A DNA stretch of 64,000 nt. Source: Incurvaria masculella (lineage: Eukaryota > Arthropoda > Insecta > Lepidoptera > Incurvariidae). The notes below the pieces were generated by a model. It saw only the letters and a program-made list of their open reading frames with translations. It was not told the origin of the DNA and did not search any database. The position numbers were made by a program, and so were the translations under genes. The stretch lies in NCBI GenBank assembly GCA_946894095.1, contig OX335642.1:15077021-15141020 (forward strand), read 5' to 3'. Below, piece by piece: positions 12,701 to 24,700 of the stretch (the stretch's first letter is position 1; the number at the start of each line of letters is the position of its first letter).

Positions 12701-15700
12701 GCGGGCCCCCGCCCGCCTGGTTGGGGTTGATGGGGATGTTGTCGGGCCGCTGCGACGGGAACCCGCCCGGTATGCTGCCGCCGCCGCCCGATAAAGAGTT
12801 CGACTGAAATAGCAACAAATCAATTGTTGATTTAAATTCGATTGAAAGCTCATTCACTTACAATATTGTAGATTGCATGTTTTTTAATAGTTTTAAATAA
12901 TCTATAAAACACATGTAATACACAGAGGTCTGAATTAAAATCCCCACCCGTTTATTCGTTCTCTTTTTGATTTGCATAAATAAATTTGTCACAAATTCGA
13001 GCTGTTTCATGGTTCGGAATCTACGTTTAACTGTAGGTCTCCTTCCCCTACTAGGTGGTAGGGTTAGGTCAGCCTGGGTTGTTACCATTGTATAAGATGG
13101 TCCAAATGGCGATGAAAAAGGAAATGACATGGCGATGAAAGTGCTCATAAAGGGAATGTCCTGGCATGGCATCTAATTCCTTCGGGAATGCGGTGTGTTG
13201 GGCTAATGATATGACTGTGGGTATGGTATCCGCCATGCATGTGCAGTTACATAAAAAAAAACTAGCTGACCTCCGCAGAGAGCCCGTCCTCCATCTTGAG
13301 GCAGCCGGCGACGCCGACGTTGCCGCCGCCGCCGCCGGCGACGCTGCAGCCGCTCTTGAAAGCGGCCTGCTGCTGCGCGCACGACGCCGGCGGCGCGCCG
13401 CCCGCGCCCGAGCCCGGCGCGTACGGGCCCTGCCCACCGTCCCGCTGCGGCGGCTTCGACGCCTCCTGACTCCGGCTCGACGAGGGGCTCGGCCTTGACT
13501 TCTCGCCTGTGAGGATACGTAGGTTGCTCAAACGTCTAAATGGCCCGGTTACAACATTCCGGGAGGTCACGAAATTTTTGGTCACGATAAGGTAAATGGC
13601 TGAATCTGGGATCACATGTCAGAGACCAACCCTCTGATGCTAAAGATATCAGTCTGCCTGCGCCAAGTTGTTGGGTTATCTAGATTGAATATATAAAATA
13701 GATGTTGGTATGTACCTGCTGATAAATATAATGATTGTCTAAAATATTGATACCTATTAATTACACAACAATAAACAGTCGGTTTTTTAATTAAATACTT
13801 AAATTAACCTAAAGTCATATCGGTAAGCTAAATCGCCTATAACAATGAAATGCAACCAAAGATTTGTTGAGTTGAAGACAAACGAAAGCTCTTCTTTTTC
13901 TCTAAACCTATTCCAACTGCATCATGGAGTACATTTTTCATCTAAAAACTCGTAGATTTACGAGTTTTTAGATGAAAAATGTCAAAAAAACTTGACAGGA
14001 AAGACAGTGTTGACATTTTTAAGGTGAGGTCCCGCATGCGACATCTACAATAAGCTTTGAGAGTTTGCTTCCCCATTCATACTAATACTAAAATGTATAG
14101 GTCAAATATGTTTAAAAATCAATACAGACTTGTTTACTTAACTTTGCTAATTTAATACTAATATGTATTTAACAAGTACGCACCTGCCGACATATTGGAA
14201 TTGGGCGTCTGGGGGTTGAATCCGGGACTCTGCTCCATGGAGAAGCGCCCCGCCCGCTGTTCCGCCAGCGACGCGTGCGGCTCAGGCGTGCCCGGCATCA
14301 TGCTGCCCAGTGTAAAAGTTACAGATGATGTGGCACATTGATAAGAGACAATCACAAACTTTAAGGTTATTTATATAATTCAAATGTTGTCGGATAAACA
14401 GTGTTCTGATTATGGCTTAGGTACTTGTTTAAGTCGACGTTCGTCCATCTGATTGTGGACTTCTATATTGTGGTTGACTTAGGCCCGTTTCCACTAGCTC
14501 CAGCTATAAAAATCCTAAAGTTACCTTTCAGTTACACCATGTAAATATACCATGCAACCGAAAGTTACTTATTGGATATAAGGTATCTGGAGGTGGTGAA
14601 AACAGAGGTTAAACAAGTAAATCGAAGAATATGCTCCACAATGAGGTCGACGAAATGTCGACGAAACTTCGACTTGAAACAAATAAGCCATAATCAGAAC
14701 ACTGTTTATCCGAAAACATTTTAATAATGTGTAACAACAGTGAAATTCCTAATAAACATTTACATTTATTATTTCAGCTGGTTTCAGCGGCTGGCAGTCA
14801 ACTGGCACACCGGTCGGCGGGTCGCCACAGACCTCGCGGTGTATATTTGGTTAATTTTCTACTCAAGATTCATTCAATTTAGTGTAGAACAAGGTTTTTG
14901 GAATCTGAATAAAAATTTAGAATTTTTTGGTGTTATTAAGAAAAAATAAATTGAATTCGACTTCAGAGTGACAAGTGACACAGCTGTCCGTTGCCAGTCA
15001 AGGAACTTTAGTTACTTAATTTGAAGAATGTTTGGCCCGACATAAATTTGAATCAGGTAAAGCGTCCAAATTCAATGTCACGTTTGACCTCCAGTAACAC
15101 TGGTTCTGTTTTGCAGTTTCAGAAAAAAAACCAATTTAAGCTAATTATATTTATTAAGGGAATGATATTTTATACTCAAAGCAGCGAAGGACGCAGCAAA
15201 ATGACAGGCAGACAAACATATCTTCGCATTCGTATTAAAATACTAGAACTCACCTGGGTGACTTCTGATTTTGACTGTTCGGCCCGCCACTGTTGGACTG
15301 CCCGCTGTCCTTTAGCGATGTGTTGGGTTGTTTCTGTATCGTCAGCTCTTGACCTAGCCATGGAACAAATGTTAAACTAACCATCCGAACTCGCATAAAC
15401 CCTGGCTAAGAATGAAAATTTCGTTTAATTTACATATCATCGCCTTTAATGATATTTGTATGAAACCTTAACCTGTATGTAAGGTCAAACTAGAGGAGCC
15501 ATGCCATGTGTAAGCAAAGGTGATGTATCCATGAATTGTTGACCATAACTCTCTTAAATTTTAGGCTATGAATCTTTCGTTAGTTTTTCAAGCCCGTCAT
15601 CTTAAAAGACATATTCCCCAGGACAACCTGGCAAACACATAATGCACAAATGTGCAAGTGAATAAAGCAGGATGCTTCACTGGGGGCATACCTGACAAGA

Positions 15701-18700
15701 CAACCTCACCCTACAAACGTTTTACTGAATGTCCTATTTTTGTGACAGCTTGTAAAAAGAATGGAGATTAAAAAAAAGTTTTTATTGAGAATGTAGAAAT
15801 CTTTATTTCCATTCACACTTCACATAATTTTGATGCTATTGTCCATGTTTTACATCTAATTCGATGTAGCCATGCTCATAAAGGGACAGTCTTGGCATGG
15901 CACATCATTCCTTCGGGAATCTGATGTGTTGGGCGAATATCACGACTATGGTTGTGGTATTAACCATCCTTGTCCAGATGTATAAAAAAAATTGTTGATT
16001 GCATTCAAATTGACTTATTTAAATATTTCACCACGGTCCTTTGCATTATATTATGGTTCTAGTTGAGGCTCCGGCTCTTTTCGTGTCAATTTAGTTATGA
16101 ACATTCACTTGAGTAGAGTTCAGTAATATGTGAGTAATACAGTAAACTTGGCGGACATGTTGTTCAAGCTGGTGAGGTTAAAAAAAAACTTGGATCTCGG
16201 CAACAACGCCACGTACCGGGTTCAACTATAGCTGAGAACCATCTAGCTGACCCCATAAATATAAAAAAATAATCAAAATCGGTCAAGCCGTTAAGGAGGA
16301 GAAGATTTCATGGAATAGCCCAGATTCTGGGGATCAAAATGTGTAAAATTAGGTTTTTTTGGTTTTTAAACTTTTCTGGTAATGACCTCACCAACACTGA
16401 AGATATAACAAGTGCTTCAAGTCACCTTAAACAAAATCGAAGAAATAAAATGATAATAGATAGTAAATACTTTTGGTTTCATCAACATTATGTGGAAAAA
16501 CTTACAATTACAACACAGACAGAATCCCACGTTCAGTTACGATACAACCACCTCAAGACATAGTTTACCCAGAAACGGTGCGAAATAAAACGAGACGTCA
16601 AGCGGTCTGTTATTGTGAGAGGAAATGACATGACATAGACTGAGAATGTCTGCGGATGGATGAAGTGAGTGAAATTAGACATAGTTTACAACAGCGAGCG
16701 AGGAAGTATGGAAGTGGCGACCGAAACTCATCTGTATAGCAGCGTCATAGCCACCTTTTAGTGCCAGTACAATGAAGGTAGCGCCAGCCAGTCAGTTCGA
16801 TTACAAATTCTCAAGTTCCAACGAGATGTAAGAACTTCACAGGACGCTATTTAGTGCATCAATCATTTGATCTGACTTCCATCGGTACATTTTCACTAAT
16901 ACGTGGCTACGCTACCGCCACACGAATGAGTTTCGGTACCCACTTCCGCCATGGCTTACTCGCTGGTTTGCAAGAATGATGTTAGCACATTTTCACCAAC
17001 CGTCACCACTACACACACACACACGTAACAAAAGCACACACAAAAGTGAAATAGACGAGCTTCTCTGAATCCATGAAAAAAGTATTACAGCAAATGTTAA
17101 AGAGAAATTTAGCATGACAAAGTATAAAAAATGGCTTGAGCCAACTAACTTTTAGATATTTTTGTCTAGAAAATGGGTTTGTTTGGAAAATGGAAAAGTC
17201 ATTACGCAGAAAACAAGGTGGTTCCCTCGGTGGTACCATTAAAGAAAACATTTGAATTCCGCAAGTATTTTAGTTAATTTATGCTGCAGGTTAACTATTA
17301 TGGCTTGGTCCTGGCATGGGGCATCAAAAATCGAGGTTTCAAGAAAGGCTCGTCGGAAAGCACTAAATACCACAAAGGAAGCGTTACCTTCGAACGTATT
17401 GAGATACTGAATCTGTTGCGGCGACGGCACCGGCATTAGGTTGGGCTCCTTGCCGCCGTGCCCCTGGTTCGATGCCTGCTGCTGATTTTTCTGCTGCTGC
17501 GCTGCCAGGCATTGCAGTGTCCTCACAAACACACCGTCGTCTAGTTTTTCCAGAATTTCTTAGGGCATTCGCGACATTTTCGCAGTCGAGTCGGTGTTTT
17601 TGGGTCCGTAGAAATGCGTAGCACCGCCATTTTCGCATAGATATTTTTTTAAATTTTTGCAGGTAGTTTTTGTCATGTTTTGATTAATTGATTTTATTGA
17701 TCAATTTCATTTGAAATGTTATGCATATGTGCCCATAGGCATTGTCAGCCGCCATATTTTGTATTTCGACAGTGTGGTTATCGGTACCAACATACCATTG
17801 GACGAGTTTCGGTAATTTTAATCATGTATTTTTGCCATATTTAAAACGGTGACCACGTTTGGTTAGTCGCATGAGTTGGCAGTTTCGGGTCGTGTGGCAA
17901 TATTGACGGCACACGGTGCAATCACAAGCAACAAGCATTGTGCGGGCGGGGAGGGGGGGAAATAAAACAAAAAAAGATGCATTACAACTACAGAAAATAA
18001 AATCCACTTTCGAGACATTACAGTTCAAAATCAACTTGGTAAAGATACATTGCAAAACATGATAAAGTAAAATGTTGGTAAATTCAATGAACTGTAATGA
18101 CTCAAAACAGCAAATACAAATTGGTTGGGAAAATGTCTAACAAAGTTCAATAAAATCTCATGCAAATGTTTCTATGGCATTTCCAAACACAATAATATCT
18201 ACAGGTGGAAATGTTATAAAATAAAAACGAATCCTTTGGGTAAACTACATTGTGTACTGGGCAAACATTACCAGAAAGTGTTTTTATTCTTCATTGCACC
18301 GCTTGATTAGAATGAAAAACAAACTATTTTAACTTGAGATGAATTACATTTACTTCAAATCCTGCGACTGACACAGCCAAGAAATCCCTTATACACTCCA
18401 CAGGTCCCATCCGCTAGGCTTGAATAAAACGTATGCCTAAAGTCTGCCCACAAAATAAGATACAAAAAAATATATAACTGTGTTATGAAGACAACAATTT
18501 TGTTCTTTTATACCAATAGAGGATGTTGTCGGTCATTAAATTGATCACTGTTTAAAAATCGCATAATTCATAGGTTTGTGATTATCCGTGTGTGTGTGAC
18601 AGCAATCAGTACTGTAATTATGCCATAAAAGTGTCCTGATAAAAAAAAGGTGTCCTTTCTAAATATAACGGCGACACAGTTTTACCCGACCGTCAGGTTC

Positions 18701-21700
18701 CCTGTTAACAGCGTTAAAGTGACTGGTTTTACATCTTTATGTTGAGGGAATTGGCTATAAAACTTTGACCAATTGTTTTATCGTTTCGCCTATTGGGCCC
18801 CTTCACCGTTGAACCGTCAGCGCAGTGCAAGACTTACCGGGTGTGTCCTGGGGGTTTTTGGGAAGCTTGCAGTGCGGCGCCGCGGGACTGTTCAGCCCGG
18901 AGCCGGCCCGGCTCGGCTCCGCGGACATCGGCAGCTGCACGCCGTGCGACGGGGACTGCGTCGCTGCAAACGCCAACCGATCGTCGTCAGGTTGGGCAAA
19001 GGTAGAAAAAGTGGGGGTGGGGCCCCAAATGTGAATGTACGCTACATTTGCTCTGATGTGTCACAGTAGGTTCTGAAATGATTACATGTAGAACTAAGAA
19101 CGCGGCCCACCGTGCATGGTTTCATGCGCGAACACGACGTGACCCAAACCTGAAGACGCTGAAACAGGCCCTTAACGTAGCCTCCAGATCTAGTAAGAGA
19201 GTAATTGCAAGAGCGAAGTTCGAGCATATCAGCAGAATTGGCGAGAAGTTGATCAGCCACCCGACTGGGAGCCGTCAATTCTGGTCCCTCGCCAAATCTG
19301 TCGAAGCAAATTTCTGCCGCTCCTCACTTCCACCATTGCAGCAGCCTGACGGATCACTCGCTCTTTCCGCCAGAGAGAAGGCCGACCTTCTCGTGGGCCT
19401 CTTTGCGGCGAACTCACGCCTGGATGATGGCGGCTCCACTCCGCCTTCTATCCCCGGGTGCGAAGTGTCTATGCCGAGTATACAGTTCCGTCAGGGAGCT
19501 GTGCGGTGTGAGCTCTTCGCCCTAGACTCCAGGAAGGCGAGTGGCCCTGATGGTACTCCTGCGCTCGTGTTAAGGAATTGTGCTCCCGAACTAGCTCCTG
19601 TCTTAACCCGCCTTTACCGCCTATCGTACTCCACGGGTTGTGTGCCTGCAGCTTGGAAATCGGCCAACGTTCAGCCCGTGCCTAAAAAGGGCGATCGATC
19701 GGACCCGGCCAACTACCGACCCATAGCCATCACCTCTCTTCTCTGCAAAGTGATGGAGCGCATCATTAACTCTCAGTTGATGAAGTATCTAGAGAGCAAT
19801 GAACTTCTCAGCGATCATCAATACGGCTTCCGTCCGAATCGATCTGCTGGGGATCTCCTAGTATACGTCTCACATGAGATGGGCGATGCGCTCGAAAATC
19901 ATGGCGAAGGTATGGCTATCGGCCTGGATATTGCTAAAGCATTTGACCGGGTCTGGCATAAGGCACTGCTTTCCAAGCTGCCCTCTTATGGCCTTCCACC
20001 CGAGCTGTGTGACTGGATCGCCGACTTCCTGCATGGCCGCAGCATAAAAGTCTTGGTTGACGGTTGCTGCCCCAAAGCCATGTCTGTGAATGCCGGCGTG
20101 CCGCAGGGCTCTGTGTTGTCCCCAACCCTTTTTCTGCTGCACATCAATGACCTGCTCAATTTGGGCGACATTGATTGCTACGCAGATGACAGCACGGTGC
20201 TAGTCAGGTACACCAGTCACCAGACCGCAAGCCGGGCTGAAGTGGATGACGATAGACGGCGCCTCGTTGCTAGACTCGAAGAGACCCTGGAAAAAGTTTC
20301 CGGGTGGGGTCTCCAGAACCTCGTCGAGTTTAACGCGAGCAAGATGCAGGCGTGCGTGTTCAGTGCGAAGCGAGCTCCGTTCAGTGCGGCTCCGACCTTC
20401 CAGGGAGCAACTCTACATATCGACGACCACATAGGGATCCTTGGTGTTGACCTGACGCATGACCTTGATTTCGGACGCCATATCGAGGATAAAGCCAAGC
20501 TCGCCTCAAAAAAGCTGGGAGTCCTCAACAGGGTGCGTCAGTACTTCACGCCTGACCAAAAACTGCTTCTTTACAAGGCGCAGATAAGGTCTTGCGTGGA
20601 GTACTGTTCGCACTTGTGGGACTTTTACCATGGAGAATGCTCGTCGGAGCTGCATAACGCTGTTCCTCCGTCCCCTTTCTACCTTCGGTCAACGCGGAAC
20701 AGAGAGAAAATGCACAAATTCACAGTCGACATTCCAAAAATAAGAACTCACCGATCCTCTAGATCCTTTATCTATAGGGTCGGTAAACAATGGAATGAAC
20801 TCCCTTCCGAGGTATTTCCCCCAAATTACGACCTGGGGTCCTTCAAACGTGGTGTGAAGAAGCACCTAGCTGGCCGGCATGGTTTTCGCAGCCCCCCTGA
20901 ATGTTCGAAAACCCATGGGCGTCGTCGGGCACCTTTTGGTCCTGGCGTACGCCATATGCCGCGCTTAACATAAAAAAAAAAAGAGTGTCTCACCTATAGG
21001 TACGGAGGCGGATCTGTGGAGCGGCGAAGCACCGTAAGGTGGTGGCGGCAGACAGCCGCCTCTCTCGGAGCATGGTGACTTTACTTGTGTACCTATACAT
21101 AAATTATTGCTTATACATTTCCTAATTATTATTATTATGGTTTATAACAACTGTTGTGTGCACCATGCCATACCATTATTGAAGTTACCGTATATTATGT
21201 AAATAATATAGGGATACAGTATTGTTTCTGTTTATTTTTTATTTTTATATTTTTATTTTTTAATGGATCCAACATTACCATTGTAAAGACAAAAAACTTT
21301 TTCTGAAGATTAAAAAAATCTGATTACATTGTTTTAAAATCTAGAAATTGCTTACTCAGGTCAGTATCCATGGATTTGGGTTCGTCAAAGAACTGGTGTT
21401 GGATCTTCTGCCAGTCTATATCTGTGGCGGGACTCTTGGGGCTCCGGAGGCCGAGCTTGTGGGACATGCCGGGACCCAGGCCGCCGGGGCCGAGGCCTCC
21501 CGGACCCAGCCCCCCGGGGTCGCCTGGACCCATCTGGACCGACAGATACAAGTTTTATTAGGGAGCAAGACGACTTCTAGCTAAGTCAGTGCACGGCCTG
21601 CAAAAAAATCTTGGGACTTCCAAATGCAGCGAGCATGGAAGGACCGCGATCGCAACCGACCTTACCTTTGTATTGGGATGACGTAGCCACTTCGACATAC

Positions 21701-24700
21701 AAAAGCGGCAGCGCCGACGAGTGAGTTCATTTACGAATTCGCTCATTACTGATGTTCTTGAGTTCCAACGACACGTAAGTACGTCACAGGAAGCTATTTC
21801 GTTTATATAGGCAAACTCCATACAAATGAGTTTCGATCGCCACTCCCGTCCTTCCATGCTTACTGTCATCTTACATCTTCCATTACATGTCGACTTACAT
21901 TGGAAAATATTGGAAGAATCGTGAAGGATATCAATTGGCATAGAGAGGAGCTCAGTCCTAGTGTCCTAGTCAAAGTAGGCTTGTTACAGGTTATCAGGAA
22001 TAAAGACATGCACTTCTTTTTGGTTTAACAACAATTATGGGAATATATGTTCAGTGAAACAATTGATAGCGGAAACTATTAGGCCTTTCTTGAGTTAATA
22101 GTTTGACAGTATGAAAACTTCTCGACAGGAGAATAGTGGGTGCCAAATATTGCACTAATAAGGAAGATGGTACTGTGTGGGTTCCGCCACGTAAAAAGAA
22201 TACAATTGGCCCCACTGCATTTCTTCCCGTGTTTGATTCTTCGTTTGTTAAAGCGGCAATGAAAAATTGTCCATGTTTTCCATCCAGCTCAATGTAGCTG
22301 CGCAATATAAGGAAGGCGTGTGGCAATAGGTATGGTATTAGCCATCTATCTAGTCAGTCCCATCCGTCCAGTCCCATTGAACTAGTTCCCGCCTGAGCAA
22401 CGAGGTCTTGACTCACATTTCTGCCGCGGCCGTATTCATCGCAGACACTGCCATTCATGCCCATACCGTGGTGCTCCGGGCCGCAGTCCATCATGCTGCC
22501 GTCCATCATGATACCGCCTGCGACAAGACACGAATCACATACCACAACCAACGACAAGCACTGCCTAATAAAAAAAAAGTATGGTCCCCAGTTCCTTCGG
22601 GAATTGGTGTGATGGTCTGATGTCATGATAGTAGGGGTGATATTGTGATGGTCTGATACCATGATAGTACGGGCGATATTACAAGCGGTGATAGAATGGG
22701 AGGAAGAAAAATTGGAGAAGCGTATGTCCAGCAGTGGACGCAAACACGCTGACTGACTGACTGACGGGTGATATGGTGATGGGTATATAATAGCAGGGGT
22801 GATATTGTGATTGTTCTGATATCATGATAGTAAGGGTGATATCGTGATAGTATCATAATAGCAGGGGCCATATTGTGATGGTTTAATATCATGATAGTAG
22901 AGGTTATATTGTTTATAGATATTAATGTGCAGTTCTATACAAAGCCAGAACAGGCATAACTTCCATTCCAGCCTGAAGTATGTCTTTCGACATACTTCAG
23001 GCAAGTTAGACCTCACAATACTATATCACCACTTGAGTTGGGGACTTGTGGTATAAACTACAGCGGTAGTAATAAAAATATGTAAGGTTTGAACTGAGCT
23101 TACCATTCATAGCGTTAATGTTCGCTCCTGGCATCATTCTCGGACCCATGTGTGGTCCCATCATGCACGGCTTGGGCCCACCACTCATCGGACCCATAGG
23201 GTTGGGCATGCGCTGAAAATGTCAACATAGTGTCACATGCTGAGTGTGTCAAGCCACAGGCCGACCATCAATTTGTATTTGTATTTGTATTTGTATTTTA
23301 TTCATCATCCATAGACAGCTTGCTGCACTCGGAATCGTCACATTTCCATATTTAACATGGTAGCTAGAGCTACCAGACTGCCCTTGCTTCATATTTCCAA
23401 GGGTTATTTTTTTATATTCCCCTGGGTTATTACTTACTGATAGAGATTCATCTAAATTCTAAAAGGATGTGAAGTGATAAAAATAATGATATCGACAGAA
23501 TCAAATAAATTTTCTTACCCCCATGGGCCCACCGCATCCTCTGACCATGTGCATATCTGAACACATGCCTGGCTTCATGTCTGGTCCGCCGCACCGCATT
23601 CCCTTCATGCTACAAGGCCCCATTGGACCCATAGGCCCGCCTGGCCCCATACCTGACATTCCCATTGGCCCATTCGGACCCATCATCCCATTTGGGCCCA
23701 TTGGGCCGTGACCTCCCATGCCCATATTGGGGCCATGACCTCCCATGCCCATATTTGGTCCGCTCATTCCACCCATTGGCCCATTCGGCCCCATTTGACT
23801 ATTTTGACCCATTGGACCATTTGGACCCATCGGGCCATTAGGACCATTTGGACCCATGGGACCGTTTGGACCCATAGGACCATTTGGACCCATCGGACCA
23901 TGTGGACCCATTGGGCCATTAGGACCCATCGGACCGTTAGGGCCCATGTGTCCATTTGGACCCATCGGGCCGTTAGGACCCATGGGCCCATTTGGACCCA
24001 TTGGTCCGTTTGGACCCATTGGACCGTTTGGACCCATGGGACCGTTTGGGCCCATCGGCCCTGCCATCGAGCAACTCGGCCCTGACCCTCCCATACCTCC
24101 GTTGGGCCCGGAGCCCATCGGTCCATTGGGCCCCATGTTGGACATATTTGATGGAAACTGCATGTTCATGCCGCCGCCGGCAGAGGAGATGGGTGTGTTG
24201 ATGTCGTTGGGGTTCTGTGAATTGTCTCCAGGCCCTGAGTTCGGTCCACCTGGCCCATTTTCGGGAAACAACATCTGGTGCATCTTCCTGATTGTGGCCA
24301 GTTGCTCTTCGCGGTGTGCTCTTTGTTGAGGCGTTAGATTCTCATCTGGGATCTTCACACCTAAAATAGACATACAGTTGTGAAATGGTAATTCAACATA
24401 AAAAAAAACAGTAAACATTATCACGGGTGCAGTTACTGGCTCCCGTCCCAGGGTATCCAGCTATTGATTAATGTCAATGTTATCAAAATTGTACATCATT
24501 TGTTTTTACATTTTTTTATTTTAAAGCAAGTCTCGGCAAGTTTAGAAATCTCTTATAATCAGAACACATACATCTTTTCGTACAATTACGACGCCACGTA
24601 CATGACCTTTACAAAGCACATTCTCCTATCTCCAGGAACAATTCCACTCGCTTCAGCTCTCTAAAAATCGTTCGCTTTAGATGTCCAAACTACCTCAACA

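Noticed and set aside
13166..13498. Plus-strand Arg/Ala-rich frame of 110 codons
   Set aside because: Antisense to the GC-rich lgs exon 16; codons mirror the sense repeat.
15176..15361. Minus-strand frame [13 protein letters not shown]...
   Set aside because: A different frame of the lgs exon 14 region; only the frame [10 protein letters not shown] joins both neighbouring exons.
23765..24065. Regular 18-bp repeat resembling a CRISPR-like array
   Set aside because: Units are contiguous without unique spacers and are in frame within a coding exon of a eukaryotic gene.
23523..24329. Plus-strand proline-rich or Trp/Thr-His-rich frames across 23.5-24.3 kb
   Set aside because: Complements of the MGPNGP-coding minisatellite in lgs exon 8; no start context or splice support.
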